Source: Albugo candida
Lineage: Eukaryota; Oomycota; Peronosporomycetes; Albuginales
NCBI GenBank assembly: GCA_040437565.1
Contig: JBDOQK010000052.1
Coordinates: forward strand, 1-64,000
Direction: 5' to 3'
DNA length: 64,000 nucleotides
Under the pieces are notes generated by a model. It saw nothing but the letters and a program-made list of their open reading frames with translations, was not told the origin of the DNA and made no database searches. Both the position numbers and the translations under genes were made by a program. This document shows positions 24,095 to 35,698 of the stretch, in pieces (within the stretch, counting starts at the first letter, position 1; each line of letters begins with the position of its first letter).

Positions 24095-24751
24095 CTACAT
24101 GTATCTAATCTGATTGAGAAGAAGAAAATCATCGTACTTGCGAGTGTCTTGAATTTCCGGCAACGCTATTTCGAATACAGCATCGATTTCATCGGGGGAT
24201 GCGTTGTGGCCGCATGGTGCCTCGCGATGAAAGAAGCGGACCATTGCAAGAAAACAGCGCGTGTTTTCACTTTCTGAAACGGTGATTCTTCCATCTTCTG
24301 CAATCATGCACGTAAATACGCCTGGCACCTAGATGCACGTTTCGGTTTGGAAGCGTGGCGACACCCTAAGCAGGAGGACGACTCTAAGTAAATCCAGTAT
24401 TATGTTAGTTGATTTGGTGTGCTTGATTCTGATTGTCCTCAAACTAGATGCAGCAGATCTGACGTTGTCACAGAAAAGAGAATTCAATTTTACCANNNNN
24501 NNNNNNNNNNNNNNNNNNNNNNNNNNNNNNNNNNNNNNNNNNNNNNNNNNNNNNNNNNNNNNNNNNNNNNNNNNNNNNNNNNNNNNNNNNNNNNNTATGT
24601 TAGTTGATTTGGTGTGCTTGATTCTGATTGTCCTCAAACTAGATGCAGCAGATCTGACGTTGTCACAGAAAAGAGAATTCAATTTTACCATGATAGATTG
24701 TGTATCGTGCTTCAAATTTTTCTTTGCACCTGCGAGAACACTAATTCTCAT
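24095..24751 (-). CDS. Unrecognised protein, spliced, crossing an assembly gap
   Basis: On the minus strand an open frame with an ATG at 24751 (MRISVLAGAKKNLKHDTQS) continues through SAASSLRTIRIKHTKSTNII. Because 24401-24495 and 24596-24690 are the same sequence around a gap, this should be read once. A GT...TAG intron just after ILDLL (about 24329-24382, 54 bp) connects to VPGVFTCMIAEDGRITVSES and ends LLLNQIRYM at 24095. The C-terminal part (RCFLAMVRFFHREAPCGHNA) is well formed and protein-like. No domain assigned. The frame is also open upstream to 24796 without ATG, so an additional 5' exon is possible. Confidence 0.55.
24401..24690. repeat. Gap-flanking direct duplication (95 bp x2)
   Basis: 24401-24495 recurs at 24596-24690 around the gap 24496-24595. 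Assembly overlap within a coding region. Confidence 0.85.
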
Positions 24752-24861
24752 GCTCTCATCCAGGAAGTCGTCTTTTGCGAAAGTGGCATCGCACACACAC
24801 GATTAATAAATAATCGTCTGATGCTCAAAATAATTATTTCTTTCAAAACTAGGCATATAAC

Positions 24862-25187
24862 ATATTAATTACATTTTACTACTCTAAACCGTTGGAACAA
24901 ATGATCCGTCGAGCATGCAATAGAATATGTGTTAATAACATCAACTTGACAGGATCTAAACCTCCAGTGAAATCNNNNNNNNNNNNNNNNNNNNNNNNNN
25001 NNNNNNNNNNNNNNNNNNNNNNNNNNNNNNNNNNNNNNNNNNNNNNNNNNNNNNNNNNNNNNNNNNNNNNNNNNATATTAATTACATTTTACTACTCTAA
25101 ACCGTTGGAACAAATGATCCGTCGAGCATGCAATAGAATATGTGTTAATAACATCAACTTGACAGGATCTAAACCTCCAGTGAAATC
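24862..25187. repeat. Gap-flanking direct duplication (113 bp x2)
   Basis: 24862-24974 recurs at 25075-25187 around the gap 24975-25074, just upstream of Pam18. Assembly overlap. Confidence 0.85.
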
Positions 25188-25227
25188 GATATGTCATCCT
25201 AGATGCGTTATCTCTCGACACATTCAT

Positions 25228-25632
25228 ATGACTCGTCAGCAAGACTCTGTTTTTTTGCTTGGGGGGCTTGGAATAGCAGCTTCTGCGATGGGAATCAAGT
25301 ATGTTATCAAGGTACACTCACAATTCGCAAATAATCTAATATGACGTAACGCAAGTCACGAAATATAGGCCTATGACGCGTACAAATTAAGACCAAAAAC
25401 GCCGAGCTTATCGTGGAATTATAAATCTTTTTATGAGGGACCATTTGAGGAAAGAATGACACGTCGTGAAGCCGCTCTCATTCTTGGTGTCCGAGAAAGC
25501 GCTTCACCCAAGCGCATTCAAAACGCACACAGGAAACTACTCATATTGAATCATCCCGATACTGGCGGGTCAACGTATTTAGCAAGTAAAATCAATGAAG
25601 CTAAACAGCTTCTATTATCGGGAACAAAGTAG
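25228..25632 (+). CDS. PAM18: Pam18/Tim14, J-protein of the mitochondrial import motor
   Basis: Two exons: 25228-25311 and 25369-25632, with a 57-bp GTACAC...ATATAG intron joined in phase after VIK. Total 115 residues. The N-terminus holds one TM helix ([20 protein letters not shown]); the C-terminus is a degenerate J domain with [15 protein letters not shown], the essential HPD (ILNHPDTGG) and [13 protein letters not shown], all hallmarks of Tim14. It anchors in the inner membrane with its J domain in the matrix, stimulating mtHsp70 at the TIM23 channel. The same frame is open upstream to 25108, so a longer N-terminus is possible, but the length from 25228 fits the family. Confidence 0.95.
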
Positions 25633-25770
25633 CCTTGCTTTTGTGACCCTTCATACACATCCAACAATAAGAAATAGAACTACGGATTGAAAGACTACAC
25701 TCAGTCAAAGTGTGATTTGACATTTGTACAGTGTACTATCTTGCATAGTCATACATCTTGGGCAATCTTA

Positions 25771-28700
25771 ATGCTTCATAATGTTAGCGATGTAACAAGT
25801 TGCAGTCTTGAGACATTGCTGCAAGCTTTACGATGCAGATTTGGACTTAATAGAGCGGTTTCTACAGTAGCCAGCAGCACCTTCCTGGAAGATATAGAGA
25901 AGTTTCGAATTCAGGCCGGGTATTTAGAGCTCGTCGACGTAAGTAAATGCAGCTTACGTCGGGTATGTGTCACTCCTGTCACGTCCAATTCATCACACGA
26001 AATTGTATCAATCCTTTACAAGCGTCCTGGGACCTGGCGTGCCTTGCGTCTCTGTCAAATTACAATACCGAAAGCTGTGCATAGAACACTAATGCAAGCC
26101 TACGAGCCCCACTTTAGCCAACCTGAATCCACATTTCCATCGCAACTAGCAACTCCCACGATTTTGGAAGCCCCAATTGCTGATGGAAATTCACATTGCT
26201 TGCACATCGAATTGCATTTGGACTTTGCCCTAGGAACGGTCCGTGATGCGTTTACAGCTCACGCATGCATTGATTGATTTTAATCTCACAGATCGAACCG
26301 CTTTGGTGCCGCTTAGCCATCTATGACCTGAATTTGAATATTCGCATCACAGAAGAAATTTGCTTCCCGCTATCGAGCACGGGCCAGATGACTTCATGCA
26401 CACCCGACGCTATTTTCTACATCCTGAAAGAGTATCCGCTGCAACATCAATACATAGTTGTGAAGATAAGCAAGATTCTTGGAGGGGATCCAGAGACGTG
26501 CATCACACCATACTTACACCCTGAGCGATATTTTGGCACGTTAGAGCGACACAAGTTGCTGGATCGAACAAATCAGATAATGAATCGACTTGGACGGTAT
26601 CGTCAAACATTTGCATGGGGGGCAACCTCACTGACGTTGGAGTCACACAAACGTATTGTTTTATATCGCCAACGATCAGGTTTGAGGGATGAACAAAGAA
26701 TCCTTCAAATTCCCGACGCAGCAAAAGCTGCACTTCGGTATTATTCATTTCCATATCAAAAGATCAAATAATCTGAACCCAAGATGTACATATCTAGACA
26801 AAAGATCATACCAGGTGTTTGTGAAATCAAGATTGAAAAGATTGATTTTGTTACAACGAACAGGACAGAGACTCTAACAAGCTCGACTATAGTTTCGTCA
26901 CAGGATACCATCGCTACAAACGCTTATTGTGAATTTCCCATGGGCTTTGAGAGCAAACAAGACAAGTGCTTCCGACTAATTCTTGAAGTCCAGCCTTTTT
27001 GTCATCCGACTTTGTATCAGCAATACGGCTTGACGGGAAGCGGGAAAGTTGCATCATCGGACCTCAATGCACTTTATTTTTACCCCATTCAGATTGAGAG
27101 ATGCAACTATCGCAATGTTGTGGTACGAGTGCACTTACTAACAACAGAATTGGATTTTGTTCCCGGCTTTGAGCACTGCGATGCGACCACAGGGAGTATT
27201 CTGCCCAATTTTTATGGCACTAATGGTATGGAACCCTTTGCACTCTCTAGTGTACATTATCACCAAAAAAATCCGCAATTTGACGATGAAATAAAAGTTG
27301 TATTACCCTCAACGCTCGATTCACGCCATCATTTATTCATCACGTTCTATCATGTCCACTGCAAAAAAGTTACGGAATTTCACGCTCAACAAGAGTTGAT
27401 AGGGTACTCAGCTCTACCGCTAATGGATCAATGCGGACGAATTGTGCAAGATTCAATGCATACATTGTCAATCACAATGACTCCATCATCTCGCAGTAGT
27501 AGATATTCACCACCAGTGGAGCTTCCAGAAGGCTATTCGCAAAGCTTTTACGACACTTTGATCCCGAACAACAATAGACTACCGGCTTTTACTTGCAAAA
27601 CGCGTGTGCTATCGTCAATTTACAGTCAGGATGCACATATCTCGACCCTTCTGCATCCACTCTGTCGAGAAGTGATACATGATGGTACATATCAGCGAGA
27701 TGAAGCTGATTGCACAAGAGATATTGAGGGTCTTGTTGACGCTCCTGCGACAGATGTTTGCTTTTTTTTGCTTCCAGTTGCTAAAGTTTTATTCGGATAT
27801 ATATGCTTTGGGTCACCGCAAACACGTAAGGCAGCATTCGTTTCGCTTTTGACTCTATTCGACAAAGTATGTACATCGACAAACTCTGATCAAGACACAT
27901 CCGAATACGACACAATACTGCACGACTACGTGCAGTTTGCATTTCACGACCGCGAGATACGAAATCCTTCAAACCCGAGCGAAAAAATTCATCGAACTAG
28001 AGTGTATCGAGCGCTCCTTTTGGAATGGAGGGATGTCTTACGTGGAAATAAGCAATCAAGCGAGCAACCGGACACTCAAGGTCGAAGCTTGCCTCACGCG
28101 CACATTTTTTTGAAGCTCGTCCTCAAATCGATGGCGATCAATTTACTGAAAGATGTAAGCGGGAATACAGTTGCAGCAGCCACACTTCCAAGCTATCTCG
28201 ATTCTGATGATGAGACATTGGTCGTTGACGTGCTCGTTGAATTGATTGGTATAATTTCAGAAGCTCCCCCGATAGATACCGCATTGCGAATAAGAATCAA
28301 CAGTAGCATTGCGTATTTCTGTCGCGGATTGTTTTTGGTCGTACAGCCTCAGCTCCCAAGTCGAATCATCTGCATCTACATGCTGAATATTTCTCGTAGT
28401 CAAAGACTCTGTGCAACAACAACTCACGTCATGCTCTCCTTCTGCAAAATCATTATGGAGTTTGAGTTATTTGTTTCGGTAAACGGATTCAACCACATCT
28501 ATCAGGTTCAGAATCATCAATCGTATGGCTGGTTAGCGCAATTGTTCTTCTCGGCCTTTATATTCATTGTAAAAAACCACGACGACGATCAGATACAGAT
28601 TGCCGCTCTAAAAGCGCTTCGGCATATGTTTGTGCTCAATGCGTACGATTGCCACCATCAAAGTAGAGATGATCAAGAACGAATAGCGCTCCTGTACATA

Positions 28701-31700
28701 CCAGCTCTGACGTCTCTGATTCCATTACATTCTTCAAAACATTTGTCGTTTGACTCGGATGCGGATTCAGAAAAAGGTTTTGAAATGCGAAAAGAATTAT
28801 CCATCTGCATCGCGCATCTAATCAGCAGTTTGTCTGATCGATGTCTCAGTGTCTTTCTTAAACCTGCGTCTTTTGTCACAAAGGATCTTCTCATGATCTC
28901 TCCTGGCCGCAAAGAAAGTCAAACTCTCATCACGCAAAGCCTACCATTTGAATTCGGATGGCTACACTGTATCATGGTCACAATACGAAATCTCATCAGG
29001 ATATATCTCATCATTGCGAACCCATCGTTTGTCAGTTTATTGTCTCCCGATATGAAGACTTCTTCCAATATCAAACCGCGTGTAATTGCTCGAGCCAGAA
29101 GTAAGACAAGTGCAGCCATGTCAACAGACCTCGAAAAGAACAGAAAATCAGTACAAAAAGTTGGAGATCGTCCCCGGCAGGCAAATAGACTATCAAGTCC
29201 CATGCTGCTACAGCGTCCTGCTCTTGAATGTCTTCCATGCCACTCAGATTCTTCTTTGACTTGTCACGAATCAACTTTCAATATCGAGGAGCGGAATGTT
29301 AGTGCTGTCAAGGATCCGTCTATCGACGGAGCGGTGAGAAGTCTGCAAATTGGCGTAGCTCAAAATGTACTTCGTGCTCTGAATAAAATCACCAATGAGT
29401 TCCAAAAGTACTTTTCTTCTAGGAGATATATGGCTCCCAGTTCAGCTTCATACATCATCGAGGATGCTAATGCTGTCGGCACTATTGCTCAGCCCGACAA
29501 TCGGCAAGCACAGGACGTTTTGATGGAGATGAGTGATCTTCATTTCTTGCTTTTATCTCACTCTGTTCAGCTTGAAACACTCTGCAGCTGGTCATCATTT
29601 CTTGATGAAGTCGTAGATAAATATCCACAGCCGATCTGTTTTGTATTTCAGCTCTGCGAAAGCTTGTTGAGTTACATCACAGCTTTTGGAAATAATACGC
29701 TTGGAGAGCATTTGGATCAATCGGCACAATTTCAGACACGAGATCGACTCAAGCTTTTACTTCGAATAATCGCATTTGTGAATGACACCTCTATCAGGCA
29801 ATGTGCAGGGATTCTTTTGTGTAAGATCTTCCATATCTCTTTTGAACAGCAAGGTACCTTTCATCTTATTCGCGAGACAATAATGGAGATATTTCACGAG
29901 GTGTACTATGGATGGGAATCTTCTTCGTCAAATCGATGGGTGCTGACTCCTACATACCTTGGTGACATTGTACACCAGCTTCGTTTAGGTTCAAACATCG
30001 ACTCATTCAATCTTCTGGACGCGTCATTTGCTGATCAGAAGCCGTTTGCTTTTCATTTTGCGGAAGCTTTGGACACACTGAACAATCAACTTGACGTGTA
30101 CTTCAAATGGAAAGACGCATTGGAGATTCTCAAGTCGACTTCATCAACCGTGTTCGATTACGAGTTGCTGGAAGAAGACATTCAGGCTGTGATGAGATCG
30201 ATCTCCCCCATTTCGATGATTGACGAAAAGCTGTTTTGGCTCGATGCCCTTGTACGACTACATGCTGCAAGGGGGCATTTTGCTGAAGCGGCTTACTGCA
30301 AATGCTCAGCCGCAGAGTATTGCTTACAATCAGCACAGGTACAAACAGGCTTGGCCAGAAATCGATACGCAAGTGAGCTGGAAAAAGCAATGGAGTATGT
30401 TGAACGAGCAGGCTGGGACTCGAAAAAACTCGAGATATGGGAGAGTATGTTGCGTCATGCGCGAGATTGTGAGACGAACTCTGAGCACTACGGACAAATT
30501 TCACAGATTCTCGCACGTGTTGTTCAAAAGCCAATACTCTGTGACAACCAACAGCTCGATTTTTGCTTTTATCGAGTATCCGTCATATTTGATAGTCGTC
30601 TGGATTGTACTGCTCCCTTAGAGCTGACAGAACATATCTACAAACGTAGTATATTTACGTCACTGGGCGAATTTGTCACTGAAATCAAACTGATTTTGAA
30701 GGCTAAAACTTCAATGTCGACTTCGATCGAGCTCGTCCCTGAAGGGAGGAGCCACCCGGCACCTCCAGAGCCTGATACGATTTACTTCAGGACGACTGTG
30801 TTAAAGCCAGTTGGAAAATCTGTAGAACATTGTCATCAGTATCAATACGCAACTCCATTCACCTTTTCCGGTCCGGCGTATGGCAGCGTTTCTGAGCAAA
30901 TGAAGCGCGTTATTTATCTGACAGTTCCCAATAGTTTTCCATACTTTTTGACCCGACAGGTTGTGATAGACCGGAGAGAGTATGTCCGCTGTCCAATCGA
31001 GAACGCGATCGAAGACATCGCGAAGCGGAATGCCGCACTCCAAATTGAGATTGACAAAGAACGAAAAGGTTGCACAGAATCAAAAGCACTTAGCCTCATT
31101 TTGAAAGGAAGTGTGGATCCAGAGGTTCACGGGGGGATACCCGAGGTTATTCGATCCTTCTTTGGACGGGAGAATGCGAATAATGACGCTGTCGAGAATG
31201 TGGCAAGTAGGGATACAATTTTGCCGCAATTACTGGATTCCACAGGACATTCCATGGATTCCGACCTGAGCTTCACANNNNNNNNNNNNNNNNNNNNNNN
31301 NNNNNNNNNNNNNNNNNNNNNNNNNNNNNNNNNNNNNNNNNNNNNNNNNNNNNNNNNNNNNNNNNNNNNNNNNNNNNGAATGCCGCACTCCAAATTGAGA
31401 TTGACAAAGAACGAAAAGGTTGCACAGAATCAAAAGCACTTAGTCTCATTTTGAAAGGAAGTGTGGATCCAGAGGTTCATGGGGGGATACCCGAGGTTAT
31501 TCGATCCTTTTTTGGACGGGAGCATGCGAGTAGTGACGCTGTCGAGAATGTGGCAAGTAGTGATACAATTTTGCCGCAATTACTGGATTCCACAGGACAT
31601 TCCATGGATTCCGACCTGAGCTTCACAAAGCGACTAGAACTTGCAAACATCATTCTTTGCTTTCTACAAAAGTGTCAGCAATGTCTACGGATAAGTCGTA

Positions 31701-32077
31701 AGACTTTACGTCAGTCCGCTTCGGTCACTTCGGTCTCGTTTCCGACTCCATTATCGCCTTCCTTCCAAAGGATTCACGAAAACATATTCGCATCCTCGCA
31801 TACTTGGAATGAACAGAAACAAAGTAATCAAAGCGTTCCTGCAGCTCTCAATGCGATGACCAACTTCCTTGGGATCACGTATGGTTCTCATTCTGGAGGA
31901 TCACCCGCCGATGCGCTCGAGCAACTTCAATCCGAGTTTGACAAATCTTTCGAAATGCTTTTGGTCTTAGTTCGGGACAGTATTGTACCGGCATTTTCCA
32001 ATCGAAAGGAGTACACACAGATTCAAAAATGCGTGCAGGACATTCAAACCTTACGACAGGAAGATTCAAACACATAA
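25771..32077 (+). CDS. DOCK-family (Zizimin-like) Rho GTPase exchange factor
   Basis: A very large gene. Exon 1 runs from about 25771; introns at 26239-26291 (53 bp) and 26738-26797 (60 bp) join it to a long exon reaching the stop at 32077. After the first intron comes IEPLWCRLAIYDLNLNIRIT, a conserved DOCK stretch. DHR-1 (C2-like, phosphoinositide binding) lies around 27060-27480 (ALYFYPIQIERCNYRNVVVR). DHR-2, the catalytic GEF domain, fills the 3' third: WLDALVRLHAARGHFAEAAY, YQYATPFTFSGPAYGS, RQVVIDRREYVRCPIENAIE and LILKGSVDPEVHGGIPEVI, characteristic of DOCK-D/Zizimin Cdc42/Rac activators. The gap 31278-31377 lies in DHR-2 and is flanked by a 250-bp duplication that should be read once. 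The start is uncertain: 25771 is the first in-frame ATG and a 5' exon may be missing. It converges on the next gene with 12 bp between stops. Confidence 0.92.
31028..31627. repeat. Gap-flanking duplication with sequence differences (250 bp x2)
   Basis: 31028-31277 recurs at 31378-31627 around the gap 31278-31377, within DOCK DHR-2. Unlike the other gap duplications the copies differ at about seven sites, four of which change amino acids (for example GRENANND versus GREHASSD). This suggests two alleles assembled as separate contig ends. Confidence 0.85.
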
Positions 32078-32089
32078 TTACAATACGCG

Positions 32090-32602
32090 CTACTCGGCTC
32101 TGTCTGCATCCTTTATTGCCTCTTCACTCGTATCGTGTCCCGCTTTTCCACTATTTCCATACTTTTGGGTCGCTTTTACTCGCCGATTTGCTTTTCTTTT
32201 TTGTATCTTTTGTATCTTTTGATTTCGTACGCTCTTTTCTCCATTGTAAAGATCGTCCAACTTCTCCGTCAGCAATTTGCGTGCAATTCGGCGGTTATCA
32301 TCCAAACAGCGTGTTTTCTGGCATCGTACGTGGATCCCTGTGATTGACTCGAGTGAGAGTCGATTTGTTGGCAAATAATTATTTCGCGTACCCGTTGGAG
32401 AGTGCTTCAAAAGCACGCAATTACGCACTTTATTTATTTTCTGACCGCCTTTACCGCTTCCTTTTACAAACTGCTCGGTTACATCCTCTTCACGGAAGGC
32501 TGTGACAAAGTTTCTGGCCTGAAACAATTTATCAACGCGCGGTCGTGGTGTTAAACTCTTTTTTAAGCAAGTAGCACTGATAAAGTGGCAGATACGCAGC
32601 AT
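32090..32602 (-). CDS. Mitochondrial class I release-factor-like protein (GGQ, C12orf65/MTRFR type)
   Basis: ATG at 32602. Exon 1 (32392-32602) and exon 2 (32090-32337) are joined across a 54-bp GTACGC...TCACAG intron to give about 152 residues. The catalytic motif GSGKGGQKINKV is followed by NCVLLKHSPTG, and after splicing IHVRCQKTRCLDDNRRIARK, exactly as in peptidyl-tRNA hydrolase-domain release factors without codon-recognition domains. The basic C-terminal tail (KIQKIQKRKANRRVK) matches the ribosome-binding extension of this family. The N-terminus (RICHFISATCLKKSLTPRPR) resembles a mitochondrial presequence. Its role is rescue of stalled mitoribosomes. It overlaps nothing and converges on the DOCK gene. 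Confidence 0.92.
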   Translation of the reverse strand: MLRICHFISATCLKKSLTPRPRVDKLFQARNFVTAFREEDVTEQFVKGSGKGGQKINKVRNCVLLKHSPTGTRNNYLPTNRLSLESITGIHVRCQKTRCLDDNRRIARKLLTEKLDDLYNGEKSVRNQKIQKIQKRKANRRVKATQKYGNSGKAGHDTSEEAIKDADRAE

Positions 32603-32691
32603 TGTGTCAGTGAGGTTCTAGTGTCCAATCATTAGCACTTGTTAGACGCATTACGAGCATTTGCGTTTTCTTAACCAAAACGAGTCTATTA

Positions 32692-33597
32692 TCAAAATTG
32701 GTTGAATAAAGCTTTATCACGGTTTTTCTTCTTGTTTTTGGCTTTTAAGGCTTCTTCTCGGGCAAGTTTCACGGCAGTGGACTCGCCAGCTTTCTTTTTC
32801 TTTCCTTTGCTTTTGATCACAGTCTTGATATCGGCACATGCCGGTGTTTCTGAGCAAATCGTACTCTCAGGAGCATGAACGGGTGGTGTATCTTACGACT
32901 GTTTCAGTATGCATCAGTCTGATAGAACAAGTTGAGATATACCTTTTGTGGTAGTTGCCTTCTTCTTTTTCTTTTTGGTCTTCTTTATAGTTCCATTGAC
33001 CCCGTCAACAGGTACTTCGACTTGCTCATTTCCATTTTCCCCATTTGTGCGGCTGTCTTCCACTAATATCGACATCCAAGGCATCAGTCAGTATTAAGAG
33101 TTGAGTCAAAGATATACCTGGTATTCCAAGATCCGCGAGAACGGATTCTAATTCCTCCATTTCGATTTTCTTCTTTTCTTTTTTGCTTAGTATCTTTACA
33201 GGTGTCTTGACTTTTTCTTTGATGGTTTTGTCGGTGTTTTGTACTGGTCCTTCGCATTCATCTTTCTCTTCGTCACCGTCTTCTTCTTCACTCTCACTCT
33301 CTGACTCATTCTCTGAATCCTGTGAATCAATCTCCCCTTCATTTGAAATGTCATCTGTTCGAATTGTCGCTTTTGGTGAGCTTCTACTATCGCTGTCGTC
33401 GTCCCATGCAAGTGTCGAGTCTGCAAATCGAAGCATATCCAATCGCTTCTTGTCGTTTGATTCTGCATCTTTAGCTTTTCTAGTATTTTTCCGGTTTCCG
33501 TCCCGCAATACTTAATGTGTGCAGTATCCAAACATAGCATTGTGAAGGGTGAACAACAACAAGCGCGATGCTTACCTGCGAATACGTTGGAGCTCAT
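32692..33597 (-). CDS. Acidic, lysine-rich nuclear/nucleolar-like protein, four exons
   Basis: Exons 33576-33597, 33118-33510, 32943-33062 and 32692-32891 join in phase (735 bp, 244 residues), with GT-AG introns of 65, 55 and 51 bp. It starts MSSNVFAVLRDGNRKNTRKA. An acidic Ser/Glu/Asp run (NESESESEEEDGDEEKDECE) is followed by a short helix (KIEMEELESVLADLGIP), lysine blocks (KKTKKKKKKATTK) and a conserved-looking C-terminus (LAREEALKAKNKKKNRDKA, then LFNQF). The composition suggests a nucleolar or RNA-associated protein; the family is not identified with certainty. Consistent phase and splice sites make the model solid. Confidence 0.8.
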
Positions 33598-33952
33598 TTC
33601 GGCACGATCAAAACCGGTCGATAATACCGATTCTAGCGGTATCGCACTTATTCGTCATGAACGGTACCCCTACGGTTATTTTTCTGCCGCCGGTGCTTAA
33701 TTCCTTGAAGCGTCACGGAACTGAAGTTTTGACAGTTATAATTGAAGCTATTAATATAGTAGAGACGCAAAGTATAACAAATTTGTGCTTGTACACATCA
33801 TCCAATTGTCTCGGACTCTCTTTTACGGCAGTAACGCGTCTCGTGCACACGTCATAGCGTCGCAAATATCTGCAAGTTTGCTGTCTCCATAAATCATTTG
33901 CGTACCATTGTTTTTACTCTGTTGGTCGAACGATATTCACTCAATTTGGAGT
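33598..33952. other. Intergenic, divergent promoter region
   Basis: Separates two divergently transcribed genes; presumably carries both promoters. No motif stands out. Confidence 0.4.
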
Positions 33953-34544
33953 ATGATGACGAAAATGAAGGAAGCTTATGGTACATACAGGAAAGAGTTC
34001 TCGTCGTTCGATCACGATCTCGTGTCAATGACGCATGGGAAACCCGGCTACGCGAATCTGAATCACATGAACCCTGGATCTCCTATTAGCGACATAAGTG
34101 ACTTGGATGAAACGACTGATTTGGAGGAATTATTAGTACAAGGAACCACCGCTGGGCCACAGATGAATCCAGGTGAGATTTTTGGCACTTTCACGCTTGC
34201 GCTCACCGCTACGTATAGCTATACTTGGATGTGCGATATTTTCATTTTCAGGATTTCTTATATTGGTAGTTGCATTTATCTACTTGCGTGCCCATTTCAT
34301 TGTTGCTCATCTTGTCGATGATGTAGCTTATCGTTGGTTCCCTGGTCAGCAGCAACTCGCTATTCATCAAAGTACATCCTCCGAAGGGGAAGAAAAAATC
34401 ATCGCTGGCTACCAGTATATTCTTAGCGTGTTTCTTGTACATGTGCATGTTTGGTACGAGCATTACGTACTTACTTCGCGCTCGAAGGGCGCAAAAAGTG
34501 TATCAATTATCCTTAGACATACATACCGAATAGAAATGCTGTGA
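33953..34544 (+). CDS. Small membrane protein, two exons
   Basis: ATG 33953 (MMTKMKEAYGTYRKEFSSFD). Exon 1 ends at 34172; a 79-bp GTGAGA...TTTTCAG intron precedes exon 2 from 34252 to the stop at 34544. The first 70 residues are hydrophilic with an acidic stretch (SDISDLDETTDLEELLV). Exon 2 begins with a TM helix (GFLILVVAFIYLRAHFIVAH). The protein is about 170 residues, predicted single-pass, with a C-terminal region of unknown topology. The last 25 residues may be intron read-through. No family recognised. Confidence 0.6.
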
Positions 34545-34863
34545 TTTTCCATCATTCATGAACGACGACATTTGAAAAGTTTCTTTCCAGCCCTGTCGTC
34601 CAAACTGCACATAAATGGTTGTGTGCCGTTTCAGTACCACGTCGAGTGTATTATCTGGAAGGATTTCTGTCGAATTTCGAGCTTCTTAATCTGACAATAA
34701 GGCCGCATGTAGAGTATCTCCCAATCAAAAGGACCTATGCAAAATCTTACGTAATCACAGCTGCGAGGAGGAATCCATTTCTGTATCAACGGCTCTTGTA
34801 GTCTCCTCCAGTCGGAAGCTGGGCATTCGGACTTGAGTAATTCCCATTTTTCTCATAAGAAGA

Positions 34864-35520
34864 ATGCATGTTTTACCGCTGCTTTTTTTCATTGTAATGC
34901 GCGTTAGCTACATATGCGAATGCGGCGATGATAGATGCATTCCGGAAAATCTAATGCAGCTATTCAGCTCGAGTCTAAAGCATAATGAACACAACGGAAA
35001 ATGCAAGAAATTCTCACTTAATAAGTGCGAGGAATGTAAAGCAGTTTTGGCGGCCATGGAAGAGAAGAAAAAGAATGCATGGATTACTAGGCCACATTCA
35101 ATCAGAATCGATGAAGTATCTAAATGGCCAACAGATAGCGACTCAGAAACAGATTCATTTGATTCTGATATTGATTCCCCGACCATAAAGCAAATTTCTA
35201 GATTCGAGCGTGCACCTAATTATGATCAAGGTTCTACTTCAAAATCACAAGATACGCCTGCCTGTAAGATTAAAAATCATCTGCGGAACTTGTTGAACAC
35301 ATGCAAAAAATGTTTGGGTGAGAGTACATCGTGTTCATCTTACTCGTTAATCAGGTCATCTTTATGTAGAGGATCTGTGCGGAAGTCAAGAAAAAGAAGA
35401 CGAAATCGAGCTTATAGAAAAGAAGGCAAAATAGGCAGTCACAACATACAAACCGATAAAAATAATTCCATCGTGATATCCATCGCATCAAGTGTTCGTA
35501 CCTTGAACACTTACACCTAG
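34864..35520 (+). CDS. Secreted protein, NYKCxG family member A
   Basis: 218 residues. Signal peptide MHVLPLLFFIVMRVSYICEC. The start of the mature protein is Cys-rich (seven Cys by residue 60: CGDDRC, CKKF, CEECK). It then has an acidic Ser/Asp stretch (DSDSETDSFDSDIDSP), the motif QGSTSKSQDTP shared with member B, a helical Cys pair (LRNLLNTCKKCLG) and a strongly basic NLS-like block (RKSRKRRRNRAYRKEGK). Single exon as read. The family is defined here by a shared signal peptide plus variable mature domains; no known domain is recognised. A secreted protein with an NLS-like tail could act in the host nucleus, but this is inference. It lies just upstream of the intact GCST gene on the same strand. 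Confidence 0.75.
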   Translation: MHVLPLLFFIVMRVSYICECGDDRCIPENLMQLFSSSLKHNEHNGKCKKFSLNKCEECKAVLAAMEEKKKNAWITRPHSIRIDEVSKWPTDSDSETDSFDSDIDSPTIKQISRFERAPNYDQGSTSKSQDTPACKIKNHLRNLLNTCKKCLGESTSCSSYSLIRSSLCRGSVRKSRKRRRNRAYRKEGKIGSHNIQTDKNNSIVISIASSVRTLNTYT

Positions 35521-35576
35521 TGCAACATTTGTCATCGCATATTCGTACCTTCGAGCGACTTCACAAGGCCTCCCAT

Positions 35577-35676
35577 NNNNNNNNNNNNNNNNNNNNNNNN
35601 NNNNNNNNNNNNNNNNNNNNNNNNNNNNNNNNNNNNNNNNNNNNNNNNNNNNNNNNNNNNNNNNNNNNNNNNNNNN
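35577..35676. other. Assembly gap without substantial flanking duplication
   Basis: 100 N between secreted gene A and GCST; only TCCCAT is shared by the flanks. The GCST promoter may be partly missing. Confidence 0.9.
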
Positions 35677-35698
35677 TCCCATTCACTCGCGCTGAAAA

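Noticed and set aside
33183-33515. Serine-rich plus-strand frame of 110 codons
   Set aside because: Antisense shadow of the acidic tract of the lysine-rich protein on the minus strand.
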